Positions 1-6,158 of a DNA stretch of 7,309 nucleotides are shown here, in pieces. Each line of letters opens with the position of its first letter. The stretch's first letter is position 1. The DNA is taken from NCBI GenBank assembly GCA_012510325.1, contig JAAZIG010000115.1, forward strand, positions 1-7,309, read 5' to 3'. The DNA is from Bacillota bacterium (GTDB lineage: Bacteria > Bacillota > Dethiobacteria > DTU022). The translations under genes and the position numbers were made by a program. The notes below the pieces were generated by a model that searched no databases, was not told the origin of the DNA, and saw only the letters and a list, made by a program, of their open reading frames with translations.

Positions 1-711
1 GTTCTCGGTGCGGGAAACTGCCATCAAGGCTGCTTTCTCGATCTCCCAGAGAACCTCCCCGGTCAGGGCGGCCGCCGCGGTGACGATCTTCTCTTCCCTC
101 AGGCGGGTATAGAATATTCTCCCCTGCTCCGGCTGTTCCCCAGCGAGCCAGATATTCTGCAGCGGGCCGGTGGGAACGCTCCACTGCTTCTTTCCCTCCC
201 GGTCGAACAGCTCCAGCTCGTGAGCCGTTCCCTCGGGAGCGCCTTTGCCCACAAGGATCCATTTGGCATTCTCCGACAGCGCCACCAGGTTGACCGGTGC
301 CCCGAGCTCCTCCTGCCACGAGAGCTGTGAATCCACCGTCATAAAAAAGAGGTCGCCTCCCTCGGTCCCCACAGCAAAGTGGTCGCCGCAAGCGGAGATC
401 TTTGTCTGCAACGGGTTTGAGGAGAAGCTCTTTTCCCAGCGCAGTTTTCGCTCCCGATCAAGGAGACTGACTTTTTTGGCATCAGTTCCAAAGATGATTC
501 CGGTGACATTGTGATCGGTATCGATATCAAAAAGCTCAGCCGGGGTGAACCAGAGTTCAAACAGATCGCCGGTTCTGCCTTCGGCGGGAGGCTCAATCGG
601 TTCGCCCCCCTGCAGCAGGGAGAGGCTGCGGGTGCAATGAAGAGCAATCCCGACCACCACCAGCAAAGCGGCAAGAGCGATGAGCATATGATAAGGTTCA
701 ATTTTTTTCAT
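1..711 (-). CDS. Membrane-anchored PQQ/WD-like beta-propeller protein, C-terminus cut by window edge
   Basis: The frame is open from an ATG at 711 to the left edge, giving the first 237 residues. A good ribosome binding site (AAAGGTG) lies 8 bases upstream. Residues 9-24 form one hydrophobic segment after a short MKK-type basic start, so the protein is probably anchored in the membrane with its bulk outside the cell. The rest shows four propeller-like repeats, each ending in a hydrophobic-x-Trp or related strand, with Trp at 92, 132, 177 and 222 (steps of 40-45 residues). The last repeat contains LTGEVLWEIE, typical of PQQ-like blades. Cys26 is preceded by ALH, which does not fit a lipobox. 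The blade type is recognised, but the exact family and function are not. The gene follows the histidine kinase gene by 85 bases and has its own likely promoter. A ligand-binding, sensory or scaffold role outside the cell is only an inference. Confidence 0.8.
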   Translation of the reverse strand, partial: MKKIEPYHMLIALAALLVVVGIALHCTRSLSLLQGGEPIEPPAEGRTGDLFELWFTPAELFDIDTDHNVTGIIFGTDAKKVSLLDRERKLRWEKSFSSNPLQTKISACGDHFAVGTEGGDLFFMTVDSQLSWQEELGAPVNLVALSENAKWILVGKGAPEGTAHELELFDREGKKQWSVPTGPLQNIWLAGEQPEQGRIFYTRLREEKIVTAAAALTGEVLWEIEKAALMAVSRTEN

Positions 712-748
712 CGATCAAACACCTTTTATCGTTTAAACTGTGCCGTTA

Positions 749-757
749 ATTGTATCA
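749..757 (-). promoter_or_regulatory. Extended -10 promoter of the beta-propeller gene
   Basis: On the minus strand the sequence TGATACAAT (757 to 749) matches an extended -10 element (TG-n-TATAAT, one mismatch). It puts the transcription start near 742, about 31 bases before the ATG at 711. No good -35 box lies 16-18 bases upstream, which suits an extended -10 promoter or one that needs an activator. The core is nearly identical to the ddl promoter in this window (GTGATATAAT). Confidence 0.55.
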
Positions 758-774
758 CTAATAAAAAAAGATTG

Positions 775-811
775 GTTATCCCGCTGTTAATTAAAGTTAA
801 CTATCGTTAAC
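775..811 (-). promoter_or_regulatory. Phased TTAAC direct repeats, candidate PhoP/OmpR-type operator
   Basis: On the minus strand TTAAC begins at 810, 800 and 790, exactly 10 bases apart, and a weaker copy, ATAAC, begins at 779. The array lies about 33 to 68 bases upstream of the predicted transcription start of the beta-propeller gene and overlaps the last codons of the histidine kinase gene. OmpR-family regulators, and Bacillota PhoP in particular, bind direct repeats of TTAACA-like hexamers at about one helical turn. The neighbouring gene pair encodes such a regulator. The repeats are seen directly; which protein binds them is inferred. Confidence 0.55.
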
Positions 812-2221
812 ATCATCGGAGAGCAGCGGCAGCTTAAAATAAAAAGTGCTCCCCTGACTTTCTTCGCTTTCAACCCATACTTTTCCTCCATGCGCCTCGA
901 CCGTCTCCTTGACAATGGCCAGCCCCAGCCCGGTCCCGCCCATCTCCCGGGAACGGGCCTGGTCAATCCGGAAGAAGCGCTCGAAGATGAACGGCAGATC
1001 TTTTTCCGGGATGCCGCAACCGGTGTCCTCCACCTTCACCCCCGCCGCCCCCTCCTCGCTCCAGAGGGTGATCTTGACCCAGCCTCCGGAGGAACTGTAT
1101 TTCAGGGCGTTGTCGAGAAGGTTTTGCAGCACCTGACGCAGCTGCAGCCAGGAACCGCTGATAAAAAGCTTCTCCGCCGGAAAATCGCTGAGCAGGCGGA
1201 TATTCTGCCGTTCAAACCGGGGGGCAACCTGCCTGATGAGATCGCGAACGAGCCCATCGAGAGGAAACTGCTCATAAGCGATCTCGCCGCCCTCCAGGGT
1301 GGTCAGATCCAGAAGATCCTGTACCAGTGCGATAAGGCGCTCCGTCTCGCTGTCAAGATCATCCAAAAACTCACGCTGCTGCTCCGGCTCCATCTCATAA
1401 TCCCGCAGCGATTTGACGATGAGGCTGAGCGAGGCCAGGGGGGTGCGCAGCTCATGGGCAACATTGGCCACGAAATTGCGCAAATTCTTTGTATGATAGT
1501 TCAGCTGCTCGGCCATATGGTTGAACCGGTGGGCCAGCCTTCCGATCTCATCCGACGACTTTACCTCGATCTGCTGCTCCAGATTTCCTTCGGCCATCCT
1601 TCCGGCCGCCTCCGTAAGCAGCTCCAGGGGGCCGGTAAAGCGGCGGGCCAAAAAGACCGATCCGGCTCCGGCAACCGCTGCCGCCAGCAGCGTCGTGATG
1701 AGCAAAAGACGTCGGATACCGCCCATGATCGTCTCGATCCCCTGCAGCGAAGAGGAGATAAAAACTGCTCCGATAATCTCACCGTCTTCATCGATGGGCA
1801 GCGCCACCTGCATGACCTTCTGCCTGGACAGTTCGCTGTACTGTATGCTGAACCCCGTTTCGCCGGCAAAGGCCGCCGCGATCTCTTCACGATCGAGGGG
1901 TTGCCCCAAAAGTCCGCCCAGGCGCACCGAATCGCCGATAACGACCCCCTTTTCGTTGACGAAGATAACCCGGGCATCGCTCTGCCGTCCAAAATTTTCC
2001 GCCAGCCAGCTCAGGCGGACGGGATCGATCTCCTCCAGCAGATGACCTTCGACAAACTGTCCGGCGAGGGCCCCCGAGCGGATCAGGTTATCCTGCAGGG
2101 ATTTGATATGGTATCGCTCCAGCACTTGAGCCAGAAAAAAACTGACAATGAGCATCACTGCCAGTATCGTCAGTAAAAAAGTAACCGTAAGGCGGGAACG
2201 GATACTTTTAAAGCTAAACAT
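797..2221 (-). CDS. Membrane sensor histidine kinase (PhoR-like class), partner of the adjacent response regulator
   Basis: This 474-residue protein has the order TM1 (about 12-34), extracytoplasmic sensor (35-168), TM2 (170-192), HAMP (193-245), HisKA and HATPase_c. The phospho-accepting residue is His256 in FVANVAHELRTP. The N box is at 367-371, G1 is DTGCGIP (399-405), the F box is FIFERFF (411-417) and G2 is GGTGLGLAIV (428-437). All key residues are present. The sensor segment, with VIFVNEKGVVIGDS and a late DGEIIGAVFIS strand, resembles a single Cache/PDC fold. There is no PAS domain between HAMP and HisKA, unlike Bacillus PhoR, so no gene name is given. The start is the ATG at 2221. 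It has GGGAGG 7 bases upstream and shares one base with the regulator's TGA, which suggests translational coupling. The signal sensed is unknown. Confidence 0.93.
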   Translation of the reverse strand: MFSFKSIRSRLTVTFLLTILAVMLIVSFFLAQVLERYHIKSLQDNLIRSGALAGQFVEGHLLEEIDPVRLSWLAENFGRQSDARVIFVNEKGVVIGDSVRLGGLLGQPLDREEIAAAFAGETGFSIQYSELSRQKVMQVALPIDEDGEIIGAVFISSSLQGIETIMGGIRRLLLITTLLAAAVAGAGSVFLARRFTGPLELLTEAAGRMAEGNLEQQIEVKSSDEIGRLAHRFNHMAEQLNYHTKNLRNFVANVAHELRTPLASLSLIVKSLRDYEMEPEQQREFLDDLDSETERLIALVQDLLDLTTLEGGEIAYEQFPLDGLVRDLIRQVAPRFERQNIRLLSDFPAEKLFISGSWLQLRQVLQNLLDNALKYSSSGGWVKITLWSEEGAAGVKVEDTGCGIPEKDLPFIFERFFRIDQARSREMGGTGLGLAIVKETVEAHGGKVWVESEESQGSTFYFKLPLLSDDVNDS

Positions 2222-2916
2222 CAAGGTTCCTCCCTGAACTTGTAACCGCTTCCCCACACTGTCAGGATCATCTGGGGATTGCCCGGATCCTCCTCTATTT
2301 TTTCCCGCAGATGGCGGATGTGCACATCGACAGTCCGTTCGTCTCCATAATAGTTGTAGCCCCAGATCTGCTCCAGAAGTTGGCCCCGCGAGTAGACCCG
2401 CCCGGCATTTGAGGCCAGGAAGCTGAGGAGGGCGAACTCCTTTGCCGTCAGATCAATCTTCCGGTCTTTCAAGGTAACCCGGTGTTTCAGAAGATCAATC
2501 TGCAGCGTTCCCACCCGGATCTGTTGGCGCATCTCTTCTCTTCTGGAGGCGCTGCGCCTCAAGATCGCCTTCATCCGGGCGACCAACTCCCGGGGGTTAA
2601 AGGGCTTGGTCATATAATCATCGGCGCCCAGCTCCAGACCGAGAACCTTGTCAAAATCCTCCCCTTTCGCCGTGAGCATGATAATGGGGATCTCTTCTTT
2701 TTTGCGAATCTCACGGCAGACTTCAAAGCCGTCCAGACCCGGCAGCATCAGATCGAGGATGATGATATCCGGTCTGTTCCGGAGCGCCTTTTCCAGCGCT
2801 TCTTCACCGTCAAAGGCCTCTTCAACCTGGAACCCCTCTTTTTCAAGATTGAATTTAAGCGCCTTTACCAGCGTCTTCTCATCGTCAACCAAAAGTACTT
2901 TTGTCTTGCCGGACAT
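2221..2916 (-). CDS. OmpR/PhoB-family response regulator
   Basis: This 231-residue transcription factor has an N-terminal receiver domain (about 5-118) and a C-terminal winged-helix DNA-binding domain (about 132-228). The acidic pocket is Asp11-Asp12, the phosphorylation site is Asp55 (ILDLMLPG), and the switch residues are Thr82 and Tyr101, with Lys104 in MTKPF. The recognition helix region is RTVDVHIRHLREKI (194-207), followed by the wing TVWGSGYKF. It most resembles the PhoP/ResD/YycF cluster of Bacillota. Which member it is cannot be settled from sequence alone. The chosen ATG at 2916 lies 7 bases after the uracil-DNA glycosylase stop, with GGAGG 11 bases upstream. The gene overlaps the histidine kinase gene by one base, so the two form a cognate pair. 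It may bind the TTAAC repeats at 775-811. Confidence 0.93.
   Translation of the reverse strand: MSGKTKVLLVDDEKTLVKALKFNLEKEGFQVEEAFDGEEALEKALRNRPDIIILDLMLPGLDGFEVCREIRKKEEIPIIMLTAKGEDFDKVLGLELGADDYMTKPFNPRELVARMKAILRRSASRREEMRQQIRVGTLQIDLLKHRVTLKDRKIDLTAKEFALLSFLASNAGRVYSRGQLLEQIWGYNYYGDERTVDVHIRHLREKIEEDPGNPQMILTVWGSGYKFREEP
2229..2234 (-). promoter_or_regulatory. Ribosome binding site of the histidine kinase gene
   Basis: GGGAGG sits inside the last codons of the response regulator gene, 7 bases before the ATG at 2221. It decides the start, because an upstream GTG at 2257 in the same frame lies deep inside the regulator gene and has no comparable site. Confidence 0.8.
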
Positions 2917-2923
2917 AGATGAT

Positions 2924-3556
2924 CTAACCTCCGCTGTTGAGCTGCGCAAAGGAAAGGGCTATCTTTTTAAAGTCTTCCCAAACCGGCCGCTTTTTGCTGC
3001 CGTCGCGCAGCAGCGCCGCCGGATGGAATGTGGGCATGTAGCGGCGCCCTTCTATCTCATACCATTCCCCACGCAGGCGGGTCAGAGTATTTTTGCTGCC
3101 GATGAGAGTGCGCGTCGCCAGCGCTCCCAGGCAGACAATCAGGGGCGGATCGATGAGGCGAATCTGTTCGTGCAGGTACGGCAGGCAGGAGGCCACCTCG
3201 TCGGTATCGGGAAGGCGGTTCCGCGGCGGACGGCATTTAACCACATTGGTGATATAGATTTCGTCCCGCTTGAGCCCCGCCGCCTCGAGGATCTTTTCCA
3301 GAAGCTTTCCGGCAGCACCGACGAAGGGAATTCCCAGACGGTCTTCCTCCGCACCGGGCCCCTCACCCACCAGCATCAGCCTGGCGCCGGGATCCCCGCC
3401 GCCGAAGACCACCTGAAGACAACCGTTTCTCAGAGCACAGCGGCGGCAGCTCCGGCAGCTCTCTTCGAGATCCTGCCACTGGAGCTCCCTGCTGCTGTCC
3501 GCTTCTGTCTTCCCCTGCAGATAATCGAAGAGCGACCGCTGGCGGTTCTGTTCCAA
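2924..3556 (-). CDS. Family 4 (Fe-S) uracil-DNA glycosylase
   Basis: The enzyme cuts uracil out of DNA, the first step of base-excision repair after cytosine deamination. Signs of family 4 are the motif GEGPG (64-68) followed by GIPFVG with Phe78, and the leucine-loop motif FHPAALL with His178. Four cysteines are placed to hold a 4Fe-4S cluster: Cys37-x2-Cys40 near the N-terminus, and Cys108 and Cys124 after TNVVK. The GEGPG form separates it from family 5, which has an alanine-rich version. Length (210 residues) is normal. A TTG at 3556 is preferred because GAGGTGA lies 5 bases before it. A GTG at 3583 would add nine residues but has no well-placed ribosome binding site. Two additional nearby cysteines (34 and 46) are unusual. 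It lies in an operon with a cell-wall ligase and a two-component system, with no other repair gene beside it. Confidence 0.93.
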   Translation of the reverse strand: MEQNRQRSLFDYLQGKTEADSSRELQWQDLEESCRSCRRCALRNGCLQVVFGGGDPGARLMLVGEGPGAEEDRLGIPFVGAAGKLLEKILEAAGLKRDEIYITNVVKCRPPRNRLPDTDEVASCLPYLHEQIRLIDPPLIVCLGALATRTLIGSKNTLTRLRGEWYEIEGRRYMPTFHPAALLRDGSKKRPVWEDFKKIALSFAQLNSGG

Positions 3557-3561
3557 AATCT

Positions 3562-3568
3562 TCACCTC
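3562..3568 (-). promoter_or_regulatory. Ribosome binding site supporting the TTG start of uracil-DNA glycosylase
   Basis: GAGGTGA is complementary to the 3' end of 16S rRNA and stands 5 bases before the TTG at 3556. The alternative GTG at 3583 has only a GAGG about 16 bases away, which is too far. Confidence 0.55.
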
Positions 3569-3609
3569 GATAGTTAATTCCACACCGCCGGGCCGACTTC
3601 CTTCCTCTG

Positions 3610-4767
3610 TCAGTCGCCGCCTTTCCGGATAAAACCTTCCGCGGCGGCCACGGCAGAACCCGGCACCACCGGGTGGCCGAGCTCCTGCAGGGCCAGCTCC
3701 AGAGAGGCAATCCCGGCAAGGAGATCGAGCTCCGTCACCGCTCCGAGATGACCGAAGCGAAAGATCTGTCCCGCCAACTGCCCCTGACCGCCGGCGATCT
3801 CGGTGCGAAAACGGATTCTCATCATCTCGCGAAGCTGATCCACCGACACCGCAGGAGGCTTGAGCACTGCAGTTACCGTCGGTGAAGCATAGCGCTCATC
3901 CTTCACCAGCAGCTCCAGCCCGAGCGCCTGCAGCGCCGCCCGGGCCGCCGCCGCCATCCGCCGGTGGCGGGCATAACAGCTCTTTTGACCTTCAGAAAAG
4001 TAGATTCCCATGGCCTCGCGCAGGGCAACACACTGCGGCAGGGCCGGGGTAAACGGGGTCTGCCCTATTTCCAGATATTCCCGGGCCTTGGACAGATCAA
4101 AGTAATATTTGGGCATCTTCGATTGCGCGGCCGCCTGCCAGGCCTTCTCGCTGACGCTGATATAGGAGAGCCCCGGAGGCAGGAGCAGCGCTTTCTGCGA
4201 GCCGGTGATGCAGACTTCGATCTTCAGGCGATCGATGGGCAGATCAACCGCCCCCATGGAGCTGACCGCATCGACGATGAGAAGGGCGGGATGATCGCCG
4301 CGGATCCGGCTGACCCGCTCGAGATCGTTGAGCATCCCGGTGGAGGACTCGTTGTGCACCACGGTGATAGCGCGGATGCGGTGCTCCCGATCCTGCAACA
4401 GCTTTGCTTCCAGGCCCTGATAATCGAGAGGCTGTCCCCAGGGCGTCTCCAGGCGCTCTACTGTGGCCCCGTAGGTCGAGGCGATGGCGGCAAAGCGCTC
4501 GCCAAAAGAGCCGTTCATCAGAGAAAGGATCCGCTCCCCCGGCGAAAGAAAGTTGACCACAGCAGCCTCCATCGCCCCGGTGCCGGAAGATGTCAGAATA
4601 AAGAGATGCCCTTCGGTTTGGAAAATCTTTTTCAGGGATCTGGTCAGCTCCTCGATGATCTCCTTAAAGCAAGGTCCCCGGTGGTTGAACATTCTCGTGG
4701 ACATAGCCTGAGCCACCGCATGCGGTATCGGAGCAGGTCCGGGTATTAGCAGATAGTTATTGTTCAT
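3610..4767 (-). CDS. Class V PLP-dependent aminotransferase (alanine--glyoxylate / serine--pyruvate type)
   Basis: This cytoplasmic 385-residue enzyme moves amino groups between small amino acids and keto acids such as alanine or serine with glyoxylate or pyruvate. The N-terminus has the family signature LLIPGPAPIP and FNHRGPCF. The cofactor phosphate loop is SSGTGAMEA (60-68), the Asp that contacts the pyridine ring is Asp166 in VDAVSS, and the Schiff-base lysine is Lys192 in TGSQKALLLPPG. The substrate-carboxylate arginine is Arg337 in FRFGHLG. Length is normal for the family. The ATG at 4767 has GAGAGGTG upstream. The gene begins 34 bases after ddl. Relatives include PucG of purine breakdown and the enzymes of serine or glycine metabolism. 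No gene nearby (no serA, no glyoxylate genes) fixes the substrate, so the exact reaction is open. Confidence 0.9.
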   Translation of the reverse strand: MNNNYLLIPGPAPIPHAVAQAMSTRMFNHRGPCFKEIIEELTRSLKKIFQTEGHLFILTSSGTGAMEAAVVNFLSPGERILSLMNGSFGERFAAIASTYGATVERLETPWGQPLDYQGLEAKLLQDREHRIRAITVVHNESSTGMLNDLERVSRIRGDHPALLIVDAVSSMGAVDLPIDRLKIEVCITGSQKALLLPPGLSYISVSEKAWQAAAQSKMPKYYFDLSKAREYLEIGQTPFTPALPQCVALREAMGIYFSEGQKSCYARHRRMAAAARAALQALGLELLVKDERYASPTVTAVLKPPAVSVDQLREMMRIRFRTEIAGGQGQLAGQIFRFGHLGAVTELDLLAGIASLELALQELGHPVVPGSAVAAAEGFIRKGGD

Positions 4768-4801
4768 TTCATTGGCACACCTCTCTATTTTGGGATAATT
4801 A

Positions 4802-5908
4802 CTATTCCGGCGGAGCGGTCAGCCGCTCCGACAGGCGGACAAAGCGTCTCTCCGCCAACTCCAACAGCCTTCCGACGAGCTCCCGGTAGCCGATCCCGCT
4901 GACCTCCCACAGCTTGGGATACATGCTGATGCTGGTAAAGCCGGGCATGGTGTTGATCTCGTTTAGGAAGACGGTGCCGTTTCCAGGATGAACAAAAAAG
5001 TCCACCCGGGCCAGCCCGCTGGCCTCAACGGCGGTAAAGGCCCGGCAGGCCAGGTCCTGCACTTTTTGTTCAAGCTCCGGGTCCAGTACGGCGGGGTAGA
5101 TCAGCTCTGAACGGTCGTCTAAGTATTTCGCCCGGTAATCGTAAAATCTATTGCAGGGAACCACCTCGCCGGGACGGGAGGCCCGGGGAGTGAGATCGCC
5201 CAGAACGGCGCATTCGATCTCTTTTCCCGGCAGCGCCTTTTCGACGATCACCTTGTCATCGTAGCGCAGGGCGTCCTCAACTGCCGGGCCCAGCTCTCCG
5301 GCCCGGTCGACCCTGGATATGCCGATGCTCGAACCGAGGTTGGCCGGCTTCACAAAACAGGGCAGCCCGAGCTCGCCGCAGATCTGCTCCGCCAGGCTTT
5401 CGGCACCCTTCCGCCACTGCCGGCGGTAAAAATAGAGGTACGGCCCCACGGGAAGATCGTGCTGCTGGAACAGGATCTTCATCACCGCCTTATCCATCGC
5501 CGCCGCCGATGAAAGCACACCTGAGCCGACGTAGGGGATCCCGCAAAGCTCGAAGAGCCCCTGCACCGTTCCGTCCTCGCCGAAGGGGCCGTGGAGCACC
5601 GGAAAGATCAGATCCAGTTCAACAAACCGCCACGCAGGGGGCTCCTCGATGAGCAGGCCCGGCTGACGGGGATCGGTCAGCAGGGCCGCCCGGGAAGCCC
5701 CGCTCAGATCGCCCTGCTCCCAGAGCAGCTCCCAGATCCGCTCACCGGCCAGCCAGGTGCCCTCGCGGCTGATCCCGACGGGGATAATGGCGTAGCGCTC
5801 CCCGTCGATGGCCTCCATAATGGCCCGGGCAGATTTAAGGGAGACCACATGCTCCGCGGAGCGTCCCCCAAAAATTACGGCAACTCTTTTTCGTCTCAAT
5901 GGTCGCAC
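4802..5908 (-). CDS. ddl: D-alanine--D-alanine ligase
   Basis: The enzyme joins two D-alanines using ATP, giving the dipeptide that ends the peptidoglycan precursor. It is a 368-residue ATP-grasp protein. It shows the N-terminal motif FGGRSAEHVVSL (13-24), HGPFGEDGT (106-114), the ATP-binding stretch FVKPANLGSSIG (185-196) and the metal and active-site motif EINTMPGFTS (317-326). The omega-loop sequence FYDYRAKY (255-262) is the normal D-Ala-D-Ala type rather than a VanA-type D-lactate ligase. The start is placed at GTG 5908, which has GGAGGAG 7 bases upstream and leads straight into the first beta strand RVAVIFGG. An in-frame ATG at 5965 is rejected because it lies inside the -10 box of the promoter. 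It is the first gene of the minus-strand operon and diverges from another ATP-grasp ligase. Confidence 0.95.
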   Translation of the reverse strand: MRPLRRKRVAVIFGGRSAEHVVSLKSARAIMEAIDGERYAIIPVGISREGTWLAGERIWELLWEQGDLSGASRAALLTDPRQPGLLIEEPPAWRFVELDLIFPVLHGPFGEDGTVQGLFELCGIPYVGSGVLSSAAAMDKAVMKILFQQHDLPVGPYLYFYRRQWRKGAESLAEQICGELGLPCFVKPANLGSSIGISRVDRAGELGPAVEDALRYDDKVIVEKALPGKEIECAVLGDLTPRASRPGEVVPCNRFYDYRAKYLDDRSELIYPAVLDPELEQKVQDLACRAFTAVEASGLARVDFFVHPGNGTVFLNEINTMPGFTSISMYPKLWEVSGIGYRELVGRLLELAERRFVRLSERLTAPPE

Positions 5909-5915
5909 CCTTTCG

Positions 5916-5922
5916 CTCCTCC
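5916..5922 (-). promoter_or_regulatory. ddl: Ribosome binding site of ddl
   Basis: GGAGGAG ends 7 bases before the GTG at 5908 and is the only strong site near this gene's N-terminus. It could pair with CUUCUC in the pyrimidine-rich leader just upstream (about 5943-5948, one G-U pair), but such pairing is speculative. Confidence 0.75.
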
Positions 5923-5963
5923 ACAGGCCGAGAGAAAGAAAAGAGAAGGAAAATTTATTTATC

Positions 5964-5994
5964 ATTATATCACTTTTTTAAACGGCCGGAGCAA
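5964..5994 (-). promoter_or_regulatory. ddl: Extended -10 sigma-A promoter of the ddl operon
   Basis: On the minus strand TGATATAAT (5972 to 5964) is a perfect extended -10 element. A weak -35 box, TTGCTC (5994 to 5989), lies 19 bases upstream. The transcription start should fall near 5957, giving a leader of about 49 bases before the GTG at 5908. The leader includes a pure pyrimidine run of 24 bases (5930-5953). Confidence 0.7.
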
Positions 5995-6002
5995 GTTTGT
6001 GA

Positions 6003-6043
6003 GCAGCGGACCGCCGCACTCCTGAGCGGCGGAGCAGCGCTGC
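6003..6043. repeat. GC-rich dyad between divergent promoters, candidate operator
   Basis: Two nested inverted repeats are visible: GCAGCG (6003-6008) with CGCTGC (6038-6043), and CCGCCGC (6011-6017) with GCGGCGG (6026-6032) around the 8-base loop ACTCCTGA. The right arm also contains the perfect palindrome GCAGCGCTGC (6034-6043), and GAGCAGCG occurs twice in direct orientation (6001-6008 and 6032-6039). The element fills the space between the -35 box of ddl (5989-5994) and that of the plus-strand ligase (6051-6056). No T-run follows on either strand, so it does not look like a terminator. Confidence 0.5.
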
Positions 6044-6050
6044 CCCCTTG

Positions 6051-6079
6051 TTGCCAACCCCGAATATCATTGCTATAAT
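6051..6079 (+). promoter_or_regulatory. Sigma-A promoter of the ATP-grasp ligase gene
   Basis: TTGCCA (6051-6056, five of six consensus bases) and TATAAT (6074-6079, perfect) are separated by exactly 17 bases. A TG at 6071-6072 makes the -10 extended. The predicted transcription start is near 6086, leaving a leader of about 73 bases. Confidence 0.8.
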
Positions 6080-6088
6080 TGTCAAAGC

Positions 6089-6129
6089 AAACCGTCAGTC
6101 CGCCAAAAAGGGGCCGGCCTGACCGGTTT
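6089..6129 (+). other. Leader hairpin of the ATP-grasp ligase mRNA
   Basis: AAACCGTCAG (6089-6098) can pair with CTGACCGGTTT (6119-6129) along ten base pairs with a single bulged G. The loop of 20 bases contains a smaller CC/GG pairing. It begins within a few bases of the predicted transcription start and ends about 18 bases before the ribosome binding site. No U-run follows, so it is not an intrinsic terminator. It could stabilise the mRNA or bind a regulator; no known riboswitch class is recognised. Confidence 0.4.
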
Positions 6130-6146
6130 GAAAAACAGGATAAAGT

Positions 6147-6151
6147 GGTGA
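6147..6151 (+). promoter_or_regulatory. Ribosome binding site supporting the TTG start of the ATP-grasp ligase
   Basis: GGTGA, within GTGGTGA, lies 7 bases before the TTG at 6159. In this frame a TAA at 6141 bars any earlier start, and no ATG appears until codon 111. Confidence 0.5.
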
Positions 6152-6158
6152 AGAGCGG

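Noticed and set aside
631..642. Lipoprotein signal around Cys26 of the beta-propeller protein
   Set aside because: The residues before the cysteine are ALH; histidine at position -1 does not fit a lipobox.
762..769. Run of seven T on the minus strand after the kinase gene as an intrinsic terminator
   Set aside because: No GC-rich hairpin precedes the run, so transcription may read on into the beta-propeller gene.
890..2176. Long open frame of 428 codons on the plus strand
   Set aside because: It lies wholly opposite the histidine kinase gene, whose motifs are complete. Its translation is low-complexity and resembles no family; it is a GC-rich shadow frame.
2221..2257. GTG at 2257 as start of the histidine kinase
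   Set aside because: It would overlap the regulator gene by 37 bases without a ribosome binding site, while the ATG at 2221 has GGGAGG at the right distance.
2916..2949. TTG at 2949 as start of the response regulator
   Set aside because: It would add 11 residues unlike any receiver domain and overlap the glycosylase gene. The ATG at 2916 leads directly into KVLLVDDE.
2648..3577. Open frame of 309 codons on the plus strand
   Set aside because: It is opposite the response regulator and uracil-DNA glycosylase genes, has no good ribosome binding site and no recognisable domain.
4765..4774. Tiny frame ATGAAATGA overlapping the aminotransferase start
   Set aside because: A two-codon frame is expected by chance, and the real ATG at 4767 continues into family sequence.
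4802..5908. VanA/VanB-like D-Ala-D-Lac ligase, indicating glycopeptide resistance
   Set aside because: The omega loop reads FYDYRAKY, the normal D-Ala-D-Ala form, and no vanH or vanX gene is beside it.
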